Source: Candidatus Auribacterota bacterium
GTDB lineage: Bacteria; Auribacterota; Tritonobacteria; UBA1439
NCBI GenBank assembly: GCA_026391995.1
Contig: JAPLCY010000373.1
Location: 1-6,485 of the forward strand
Length of the DNA: 6,485 nt
Direction of reading: 5' to 3'
Positions 1 through 5,219 of this stretch are shown piece by piece (position 1 is the stretch's first letter; every line of letters begins with the position of its first letter). The translations under genes were made by a program, and so were the position numbers. The notes under the pieces were generated by a model. That model was not told the DNA's origin. It saw only the letters and a list, made by a program, of their open reading frames with translations, and did no database searches.

Positions 1-1666
1 ATGCCATGACAGTGGAATAGTAGCGGTAGATCGACGACTCCCGCGGCTTCATCGTCTTATAGATGACGACCCGCAGGACCTCGGAGGGGAACGTCTTGAT
101 CTCGCCCGCGATCACCTCTCCAGTCGAGCCGTCGATCGAAATCGCCCCGCCCTCCCTGATCACGGAGCCCTTCACCCGCATCTCGCGTGTCCGGTAATCG
201 ATCTCCAGCGCCCCGCACCCGGCGACGCAGACCTTCCCCATCTGCCGGGCGACGAGCGCCGCGTGGGAGGTCATCCCGCCGCGGGCCGTGAGAATACCCT
301 CGGCCGCGGACATCCCCCTGATATCCTCGGGGGAAGTCTCGATCCGAACGAGGATCACCTTCTCTCCGCGCCCGGCCCACTCCTCGGCGTCCGCCGCGTT
401 GAACACCACTTTCCCCGCAGCCGCGCCCGGGCCCGCGTTCAGGCCCTTCGCCAGGAGACGGCCCCCGGCGACGGCCTTCCTCTTCTCGGCGACGTCGAAG
501 ACGGGGCGCAGGAACTGGTTGAGCTGCATCGGGTCGATGCGCAGCAGCGCCTCGTCCTTCCTGATGAGCCTTTCCTCGACCATGTCCACCGCGATGCGTA
601 TCGCGGCGAAGCCGGTCCGCTTCCCGGAGCGTGTCTGGAGGAGCCAGAGCTTCCCCTTCTGGATGGTAAACTCCATGTCCTGCATGTCGCGATAGTGCCG
701 CTCGAGCCGTGTGTATATCCCCTCGAGCTGCCGGTAGATCACGGGCATCTCCCCCGCGAGCTTCTCGATCGGTTTCGGTGTCCGTATCCCCGCGACCACA
801 TCCTCCCCCTGCGCATTGATCAGGTACTCGCCGTAGAATCGCTTCTCGCCCGTGGCGGCGTCACGCGTGAATGCGACCCCTGTGCCGCAGTCGTTTCCCA
901 TATTGCCGAAAACCATGGCCTGGACATTCACCGCGGTGCCCCAATGGTCGGGGATCTTGTTAATCTGGCGGTAGGAGATGGCGCGCGCGTTGTTCCAGGA
1001 ACCGAAGACCGCCCCTACGGCGGCCCAGAGCTGCGTGTGGGGATCCTCGGGGAATGCGCGGCCGGTTGTGGTTTTGATCGCGCCCTTGAACTCCGCAACG
1101 AGCTGCCGCAAATCCGCCGCCGAGAGGTCGGTGTCGTAGTGTATCCCCTTTCCCTTCTTCCTCCGCTCGATAATCTCCTCGAACGGATCCACATCATCCT
1201 TGTGCTGTGGTTTCATGCCGAGGACCACATCGCCGAACATCTGGACGAAGCGGCGGTAACAGTCGTAGGCGAAGCGCTCGTTCCCCGTCTGGCGGGCGAG
1301 GGCCTGGACCGTGCGATCGTTCAGCCCCAGGTTGAGCACGGTGTCCATCATCCCCGGCATCGATGCACGGGCGCCGGAGCGCACCGAAACCAGGAGCGGA
1401 TTTTTCTCATCCCCGAATCGCGCCCCCATCTCCTTCTCGACCCGGGCAAGCGCCTTCGCCACCTGCGTCTTCAAGCCGCCCGGATAGCTCTCCCGGTGCG
1501 TGTAGTAATGCGTGCACACCTCGGTGGTGATGGTAAATCCGGCCGGGACCGGTATATTCAGGTTGGTCATTTCGGCGAGATTCGCCCCCTTGCCGCCAAG
1601 AAGATTTTTCATGCCTGCGTCGCCTTCGGCCGTTCCCCCGCCGAAGTAGTAGACATACTTGTGCAT
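1..1666 (-). CDS. ppdK: Pyruvate, phosphate dikinase (N-terminal 555 residues; 3' end beyond window)
   Basis: Cytoplasmic enzyme that interconverts pyruvate + ATP + Pi with PEP + AMP + PPi, via a phosphohistidine. Visible: N-terminal [10 protein letters not shown] at about residues 24-33; ATP-grasp motif [15 protein letters not shown] at 95-109; [13 protein letters not shown] at 221-233; [11 protein letters not shown] at 247-257; the end of the nucleotide-binding domain [20 protein letters not shown] at 332-351; and the phosphohistidine motif [16 protein letters not shown] at 463-478, with catalytic His468 (codon 265-263) and the Thr466 that regulatory proteins phosphorylate in plant and bacterial homologues. 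The C-terminal PEP/pyruvate barrel lies beyond base 1; the family is usually about 870-900 residues, so roughly 60% is seen. The ATG at 1666 is preceded by GGAGGT at 6-nt spacing and matches the usual N terminus. No frameshift or stop is seen. The [12 protein letters not shown] and SGKRT motifs distinguish it from PEP synthase. Confidence 0.97.
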   Translation of the reverse strand, partial: MHKYVYYFGGGTAEGDAGMKNLLGGKGANLAEMTNLNIPVPAGFTITTEVCTHYYTHRESYPGGLKTQVAKALARVEKEMGARFGDEKNPLLVSVRSGARASMPGMMDTVLNLGLNDRTVQALARQTGNERFAYDCYRRFVQMFGDVVLGMKPQHKDDVDPFEEIIERRKKGKGIHYDTDLSAADLRQLVAEFKGAIKTTTGRAFPEDPHTQLWAAVGAVFGSWNNARAISYRQINKIPDHWGTAVNVQAMVFGNMGNDCGTGVAFTRDAATGEKRFYGEYLINAQGEDVVAGIRTPKPIEKLAGEMPVIYRQLEGIYTRLERHYRDMQDMEFTIQKGKLWLLQTRSGKRTGFAAIRIAVDMVEERLIRKDEALLRIDPMQLNQFLRPVFDVAEKRKAVAGGRLLAKGLNAGPGAAAGKVVFNAADAEEWAGRGEKVILVRIETSPEDIRGMSAAEGILTARGGMTSHAALVARQMGKVCVAGCGALEIDYRTREMRVKGSVIREGGAISIDGSTGEVIAGEIKTFPSEVLRVVIYKTMKPRESSIYRYYSTVMA

Positions 1667-1809
1667 CTCAAAACCTCCGTTTCGTGGATTGCAGGCTCGC
1701 GCGCAGGTGACAAGGGTACATAAATTGGATACCCCGGGCAAGGGAAAATGCGTCTATCCGCGCCGATCAGCGGCCACATTACATACCCCCGCCGCATCGC
1801 TTTCCGGAT
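1667..1809 (-). other. recO-ppdK intergenic gap, possible weak ppdK promoter
   Basis: This 143-bp gap holds no credible gene. Reading the minus strand, TTGCCC (1741-1736) and TACCCT (1718-1713) are 17 nt apart, and the A/T-rich stretch AATTTATGTA lies between and around them. This is at best a poor sigma-70-like match. The only hairpin seen downstream of recO is short (GCCG, 5-nt loop, CGGC), and no U-tract follows it directly, so read-through from recO into ppdK is possible. The promoter is inference only. Confidence 0.25.
1673..1678 (-). promoter_or_regulatory. Ribosome binding site of ppdK
   Basis: GGAGGT on the minus strand, 6 nt before the ATG at 1666. It is a near-perfect Shine-Dalgarno sequence and fixes the ppdK start. 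It suggests strong initiation independent of recO translation, since recO ends 143 bp upstream. Confidence 0.85.
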
Positions 1810-2538
1810 TCAACCTCCATCCCTGCCCTTCGGCAACCGGTCAAAATGAAAAAGTATCGCGCGCCCGAGAACATCCCTGAGCTCTGCGGCCTGGCGCCCG
1901 GGGACGCTGAGCCGCGCGGCGAGGGCAAGCGGACTCGCCTGCAGGGTCTTAAGCAACGCGAGCGCCCCCGGCGAGATGCGGAGCGCCCGCGGGCGATCTT
2001 TTCCGCACGCCGCGCAGAGGGCGCCCCCTGCCGCATCAGAGAAGAAGCACAGCCCCTTATGCGCAGCGCAGCGGACACAGGCGTCGAGTCGCAATGAAAA
2101 GCCGGTGTGCGTCAGCATCCCGAGCTCGAAGTAGCGCCTGAGCAACAACGGGTCGGGAAAGGCAGGGAGGATCTCGAGCGTTTCGCAGAGAAGATCGAAC
2201 ACGCCGCCCGCCGCCGATTCCGGCAGCGTCACATTTTCGACGAGCTCCGCGAAATAGCACGCGGCCGTAAAAAGGCCGTACTGCTCCCTGATCGCGGCAA
2301 AGGGATTGATTATCTCGCACTCGCTCAGGATGTTCACACCGCGGCGCGGATTGTCGTAGTAGGTGAGATGGCAGCGTGAGAAGAGTTCCACCCTGCCGAG
2401 GAACGGGCTCCGCTTTCGGCGCGCCCCCTTGGCCAGGAGGCTGAGCCTTCCGGCGCGGTCGGTAACGACGGTGAGCGCGAGGCTTGTCTCGGTAACCTCG
2501 CGGCTGCGGAGTATAACGCCCTGGGCGGATCTGATCAT
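1810..2538 (-). CDS. recO: DNA repair protein RecO
   Basis: Recombination mediator of the RecFOR pathway. RecO binds single-stranded DNA and, with RecR, helps load RecA onto SSB-coated gaps. The 242-residue product matches family length (about 240-250). The N-terminal OB-fold has the characteristic start MIRSAQGVILRSREVTETS and the LSLLAKGARRKRSPFLG segment at about 32-48. The helical C-terminal domain includes LLLRRYFELGMLTHTGF at 131-147. A four-cysteine zinc site is visible: Cys154 and Cys157 (CVRC), then Cys175 and Cys178 (CAAC); many but not all RecO proteins keep it. The ATG at 2538 follows GGGGGAG with only 2 nt spacing, a weak arrangement, but the N terminus fits the family. It lies 14 bp after the CBS-protein gene, suggesting co-transcription. 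Stop codon TGA. Confidence 0.95.
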   Translation of the reverse strand: MIRSAQGVILRSREVTETSLALTVVTDRAGRLSLLAKGARRKRSPFLGRVELFSRCHLTYYDNPRRGVNILSECEIINPFAAIREQYGLFTAACYFAELVENVTLPESAAGGVFDLLCETLEILPAFPDPLLLRRYFELGMLTHTGFSLRLDACVRCAAHKGLCFFSDAAGGALCAACGKDRPRALRISPGALALLKTLQASPLALAARLSVPGRQAAELRDVLGRAILFHFDRLPKGRDGG

Positions 2539-2552
2539 CGCTCCCCCGCCCG

Positions 2553-3806
2553 CTACTTTTTCCTGATCCTGATCTCGAGACGGCGCACGCTGCGGTCAGT
2601 GGCCTCGAGCACCTTGATATTCACGCCGCCGCACTCGATAACCTCCCCCGCCGAAGGGATCCTGCCCGCCGTGGCGCACACGAACCCGCCCAGGGTGTCG
2701 TACTCCTCCTTCCCCGGGAAGGGAATCCCCGTCTCATCGCGGGCATCGCTCAAACTGAGGCGGGCATCCGCGCGGTAGACGCCGTCGCCGATCTTCTCGA
2801 TGAGCCGCTCCTCATCGAGGTCGTACTCGTCCTGGATCCCCCCCACAACCTCCTCGAGTATATCCTCCATCGTCACGAGACCCACCGCGGCGCCGTACTC
2901 GTCGACGACGACCGCCAGATGCGTCCGTTTCCCGAGCATTTCGATAAAAAGGGTGCGGACGAGCGTCGCCTCGGGAACGAAGAAAGGCTCGCGCACGAGC
3001 TCCCCCACCCCGCGCGCGGCCTGGGCCCGGTCACCGCACCGGGTGAGAAGGTCCTTCGCGTAGAGGACTCCGACAATCGTCGCGCTGCTCCCGCGATACA
3101 CCGGCATGCGCGAGAACCCCTCATCCGAGAATCGGGCGCATGCCCCCGCGATCGTCTCACCCTCCTTGATGCAGCACATCCTCATGCGCGGCGTCATGAT
3201 CTCGCTCACGTGCAAATCGCCGAAGGCGAACGCGTTGCGGATCATGTTTTTCTCCAGATCGCTCAACCGTCCCGACCGCACCAGTCCCCCCACGCACTGT
3301 TCAAGTTCGCTTCTCATGGAAAGGGGCTTGAATCTGATGGGGCCGTGTCCGACCGCCTTCAGGAGCAGATTCATTACCGCGAGGGACACCATCAGGATCG
3401 GCGAGAGGATAATGCTGATAATGCGTATGACCGGGAGCATGTTGAGCGCGATCTTCTCCCCCGCAAGCTGGGCCCAGGCGGAGGGGATCAGGCTGCCCGG
3501 AAAGGCGACCAGGATGGTGGTGATCACCAGGGCGATCATGAACACGTAGAAAGGGAGCGGCCGACCCTCGATGAGGGTGGTCAGGATAAGGGCGAGCGCG
3601 ACGCAGGATACCCGGCTCGCCACGCGAAGCGACCAGGTGATCTGCTGGGAATGGGTAATCCAGTAGTCGACCGCTATCGCGGTCCTCCCCCCGCCCTCCC
3701 TCAGCCGCCAGAGCCGCTCGAGCGGAAGCGCGTTGAGCGCGGCGCTGCCCAGGGTGCAGAAAAACATGACCGAAATGAGCATCACGACGATGAAAACTAT
3801 TAACAT
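2553..3806 (-). CDS. CorC/HlyC-family membrane protein (DUF21, two CBS domains, CorC_HlyC domain)
   Basis: Inner-membrane protein of the CNNM/CorB-YfjD type. Family members are linked to Mg2+/Co2+ efflux or resistance, and the old name hemolysin C is misleading. The 417 residues show an N-terminal DUF21-like membrane region (hydrophobic stretches near 1-22, 62-80, 86-106 and 122-150), then LEKNMIRNAFAFGDLHVSEIM leading into CBS 1 (about 200-258, with SRMPVYRG and IVGVLYAKDLL) and CBS 2 (about 270-322, with THLAVVVDEYGAAVGLVTMEDILEE). The CorC_HlyC domain follows (about 335-415, with EYDTLGGFV). CBS pairs in this family bind adenine nucleotides, so nucleotide control of transport is plausible. 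An in-frame ATG lies at 3830, but the ATG at 3806 is preferred: GAGGAG lies 6 nt before it and the protein then begins directly with a membrane segment. The transported ion cannot be read from the sequence. Stop codon TAG. Confidence 0.93.
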   Translation of the reverse strand: MLIVFIVVMLISVMFFCTLGSAALNALPLERLWRLREGGGRTAIAVDYWITHSQQITWSLRVASRVSCVALALILTTLIEGRPLPFYVFMIALVITTILVAFPGSLIPSAWAQLAGEKIALNMLPVIRIISIILSPILMVSLAVMNLLLKAVGHGPIRFKPLSMRSELEQCVGGLVRSGRLSDLEKNMIRNAFAFGDLHVSEIMTPRMRMCCIKEGETIAGACARFSDEGFSRMPVYRGSSATIVGVLYAKDLLTRCGDRAQAARGVGELVREPFFVPEATLVRTLFIEMLGKRTHLAVVVDEYGAAVGLVTMEDILEEVVGGIQDEYDLDEERLIEKIGDGVYRADARLSLSDARDETGIPFPGKEEYDTLGGFVCATAGRIPSAGEVIECGGVNIKVLEATDRSVRRLEIRIRKK

Positions 3807-3812
3807 GGCAGG

Positions 3813-3818
3813 CTCCTC
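3813..3818 (-). promoter_or_regulatory. Ribosome binding site deciding the CBS-protein start
   Basis: GAGGAG on the minus strand, 6 nt before the ATG at 3806. The alternative in-frame ATG at 3830 has no such site and would add eight residues (MLFCEEPA) before the first membrane helix. This supports 3806 as the real start. Confidence 0.8.
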
Positions 3819-3858
3819 ACAAAACAGCACACTTCAAACATCACACCTCAAAACAAAT

Positions 3859-3890
3859 CCCAAAACCCAAGCCCAAAATCCCAATCCCCC
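3859..3890 (-). promoter_or_regulatory. Five-run G-quadruplex-type motif in the leader of the CBS-protein gene
   Basis: On the minus strand (sense for the downstream gene) there are G-runs at 3890-3886, 3882-3880, 3874-3872, 3868-3866 and 3861-3859, separated by loops of 3, 5, 3 and 4 nt (ATT, ATTTT, CTT, TTTT). This satisfies the usual four-run G3+N1-7 rule with one spare run. The last run ends 52 nt before the ATG at 3806. Whether it folds, or acts in DNA or RNA, is inference. Confidence 0.5.
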
Positions 3891-3900
3891 TTTCATCCAT

Positions 3901-3926
3901 CCCGCAAAACCAGATGGTTTTCCGGG
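3901..3926. repeat. Inverted repeat (12-bp arms, one mismatch)
   Basis: The arms are CCCGCAAAACCA (3901-3912) and TGGTTTTCCGGG (3915-3926). They pair at 11 of 12 positions around a 2-nt centre; a real loop would open the last pair. A second outer match, ATCCCG near 3899-3904 with CGGGAT near 3930-3934, allows an alternative longer fold. No T-tract follows on either strand, so it is not a standard intrinsic terminator. It could be an operator, an mRNA hairpin or part of a small mobile repeat. Confidence 0.5.
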
Positions 3927-4000
3927 AGTCGGGATAAAAGACATCATGCAGGATTGGCCTTCCCCTTCTTCTTCCCGATCTCCCCGAGTGTGACCTTAAG

Positions 4001-4042
4001 AATCCCCCTCAATCCCCCCTTTTGCAAAGGGGGGATTTGAGG
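4001..4042. repeat. C6/G6 palindromic repeat, probably a dispersed element
   Basis: A perfect 12-bp inverted repeat, AATCCCCCCTTT (4011-4022) and AAAGGGGGGATT (4026-4037), has a 3-nt loop. Allowing one bulged T, pairing extends outward through CCTC and GAGG (4007-4010 with 4039-4042). An extra AATCCCCCTC block at 4001-4010 precedes it, like a partial copy of the left arm. Palindromes of this CCCCCTTTGCAAAGGGGG type are, to my recollection, common as dispersed intergenic elements in several uncultivated lineages. It sits 7 bp after the TGA at 4049, so as RNA it could slow or end transcription of the pgpH-ybeY-dgkA block, though no U-run follows. Confidence 0.65.
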
Positions 4043-4048
4043 TTCGCT

Positions 4049-4180
4049 TCACAGTGCCCATCTATAGAGCTGGTAGAGCAACAGCGTGATCAGTATGCCC
4101 ATCACCCCCCCGAACAGGACTTCCGTGAAGGTGTGTATGCCGGCGGCCACACGCGCCTGCACCACCATGAGCGCCAGGAA
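4049..4180 (-). pseudogene. Detached 3' end of the PAP2 phosphatase domain
   Basis: Directly after the TAA at 4183-4181, the same frame stays open for 43 codons until a TGA at 4051-4049. It encodes a continuation of the PAP2 fold: FLALMVVQARVAAGIHTFTEV, then LFGGVMGILITLL, a membrane segment. This is the third PAP2 motif, with Arg (codon 4153-4151), His (codon 4135-4133) and Glu in the place of the usual Asp. In the PAP2 family this His is the phosphoryl-accepting nucleophile. An ATG at 4168-4166 exists in frame but has no ribosome binding site, so independent translation looks unlikely. The segment is either the remnant of a recently broken gene or the end of a full-length protein hidden by a sequence error or read-through. 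Confidence 0.7.
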
Positions 4181-4759
4181 TTAGGAGAGCATGATCACCG
4201 AGACAAGGTGCGGCGCGAGCAGGGTGACGATGGTGGCCGCCGCAAAGGCGACCGCACTGTGCACGCTTGGCATGCCACCGCGCATCGGCGTCCCCCGCCC
4301 CGCGAGCAGCTTCACCGCGACAGCGCTCACCAGCACGACCAGGAGGGCGAGAAGGGTGACGTGGAGGGTAAGCCCTTTCAGGGCGTCAGCACCGGCGAGC
4401 ACGCGCCCCTCCAGCCGCCTGGCGCAGACAAGGTAACCGATGATCACCGCATTGACGGAGGCCAGCAGGACCGCACCCGCGCCGATATCCTTCACCATCC
4501 TGGCGAGCGGATGGTAGGTATCGCTGATCAGGTCGATGGTGAGCTCGGCGGCGGTGTTTACCATCTCCGCGAAGAGCACAAAAAAAATCGCGAAGGCAAT
4601 GAAGAGGAATTCGAAACGGCTCAGATCGAGGGCCACGGCAACGATGATGATGATGATCGCCGCGACGAAATGGACGCGCATATTGCGCTGGGTCTTGAGC
4701 ACATAGATGATCCCCTCGATCGCGCAGTTAAAGCTCTCGACCAGTTTGTGGCGCTCCAT
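4181..4759 (-). CDS. dgkA: DgkA-type lipid kinase fused to a PAP2 phosphatase domain, interrupted by TAA
   Basis: Inner-membrane protein of 192 residues. Residues 1-115 form a DgkA-family kinase (diacylglycerol or undecaprenol kinase), with the N-terminal helix SFNCAIEGIIYVLKTQRNMRVH, membrane helices, the active-site segment FAEMVNTAAELTIDL (Glu65, Asn68, Glu72) and KDIGAGAVLL at 90-99. Residues about 130-192 begin a PAP2 phosphatase: KLLAGRGTPMRGGMPSVHSAVAF at 150-172 carries motif 1 (Lys150, Arg155) and motif 2 (PSVH, with His167). The open frame then hits TAA before motif 3, which follows in frame down to 4049; the uninterrupted protein would be 236 residues. The kinase part looks complete and probably works, while the phosphatase as read lacks its nucleophile. 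The ATG at 4759 lies 13 bp after ybeY, behind a purine-rich G7AGGG tract. In this cluster the likely substrate is undecaprenol or undecaprenyl phosphate, which is inference. Confidence 0.85.
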   Translation of the reverse strand: MERHKLVESFNCAIEGIIYVLKTQRNMRVHFVAAIIIIIVAVALDLSRFEFLFIAFAIFFVLFAEMVNTAAELTIDLISDTYHPLARMVKDIGAGAVLLASVNAVIIGYLVCARRLEGRVLAGADALKGLTLHVTLLALLVVLVSAVAVKLLAGRGTPMRGGMPSVHSAVAFAAATIVTLLAPHLVSVIMLS

Positions 4760-4772
4760 CCCTCCCCCCCAT

Positions 4773-5219
4773 CTAACACAGCACGCGCCATCGCCCGCGG
4801 CGCAAAACCCCGGTCAGTATCGCTTCCTGCCTCCGTTCCATCACCCTCCGCCCCGCGGGGGTCTCGTCGTCGTATCCGCACAGGTGCAGTATCCCGTGCA
4901 CCAGGTAGAGCAGTAATTCGCGATTGGCGGTCGTCCCGAGCGCGCGCCCCATCGCGAAGGCCCTGTCCACCGAGATGGCGATATCGCCGAGCACCCCCCC
5001 ACCCCCGCATCCGAGCGGGAATGAGAGGACATCGGTGTCCCGATCGGAGTGCCGGTAACGCCGGTTGAGCCCCCGGATGGCGCGGGACCCCGCGAAAAGC
5101 ACGCTCAGCTCGGTACGGGGCGGGCATCCGGCGCGCCTCAGCACAGCCTCGGCGAAGCGCGCCGACGCGCGCAAGTCAATCCGCCTTGTCCTGAGCCGGC
5201 TTCTGATCAAGACTTTCAC
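4773..5219 (-). CDS. ybeY: Endoribonuclease YbeY (rRNA maturation factor)
   Basis: Single-strand-specific, metal-dependent endoribonuclease needed for 16S rRNA 3'-end maturation and 70S ribosome quality control. The 148-residue product shows the conserved LNRRYRHSDRDTDVLSFPLG at about 51-70, GDIAIS at 78-83 and the metal motif VHGILHLCGYDDETP at 107-121. His108 and His112 match the first two Zn ligands. The third ligand position, usually His in GYDH, is Asp118 here. The N terminus VKVLIRSRLRTRRIDL fits the family, and the GTG at 5219 has AGGAGG 6 nt upstream. A longer in-frame ATG at 5276 would add 19 unlikely residues inside pgpH. The gene overlaps the end of pgpH by 44 bp, implying translational coupling. 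A glycine-rich loop at 72-75 is encoded by G7 and G5 tracts. Stop codon TAG. Confidence 0.94.
   Translation of the reverse strand: MKVLIRSRLRTRRIDLRASARFAEAVLRRAGCPPRTELSVLFAGSRAIRGLNRRYRHSDRDTDVLSFPLGCGGGGVLGDIAISVDRAFAMGRALGTTANRELLLYLVHGILHLCGYDDETPAGRRVMERRQEAILTGVLRRGRWRVLC

Larger units (their letters stand above)
3813..3903 (-). repeat. Strand-asymmetric low-complexity leader with degenerate G/T repeats
   Basis: Over 91 nt the plus strand has only two G bases (3827 and 3871), so the minus strand is almost free of C. The minus strand reads as loosely repeated blocks of the type TTTTGGGATTT, TTGGGCTTGGG and TTTTGAGGTG. It contains the G-run motif and ends at the ribosome binding site of the CBS-protein gene. 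The composition is sharply unlike the balanced GC-rich genes on both sides. Confidence 0.55.

Noticed and set aside
263..1723. 486-residue open frame on the plus strand
   Set aside because: It lies wholly antisense to ppdK, whose frame carries conserved catalytic motifs. The translated product is rich in Arg, Pro, His and Gly with no recognisable domain. Long antisense frames are expected in GC-rich genes.
2919..3803. 294-residue open frame on the plus strand
   Set aside because: Antisense to the CBS-domain protein. The product is highly charged (Arg, Asp, His, Glu) with no domain, typical of a shadow frame.
3807..3830. Eight-residue N-terminal extension of the CBS protein from the ATG at 3830
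   Set aside because: The ATG at 3806 has a well-spaced GAGGAG and places the first membrane helix at the N terminus; the upstream ATG has no ribosome site and the extension overlaps that site.
4007..4042. Intrinsic terminator of the pgpH-ybeY-dgkA block
   Set aside because: The stem is strong, but on the minus strand it is followed by a GAGGGGGATT-type sequence rather than a U-run, so I list it as a repeat and only suggest a termination role.
3807..4048. Promoter or known riboswitch before the CBS-protein gene
   Set aside because: I saw no convincing -35/-10 pair and could not match the leader to the Mg2+ (M-box, ykkC-like) or c-di-AMP (ydaO) riboswitch cores by eye. A covariance-model search would be needed.
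4022..5068. 348-residue open frame on the plus strand
   Set aside because: Antisense across dgkA and ybeY, beginning inside the palindrome; composition is shadow-like and no ribosome site was seen.
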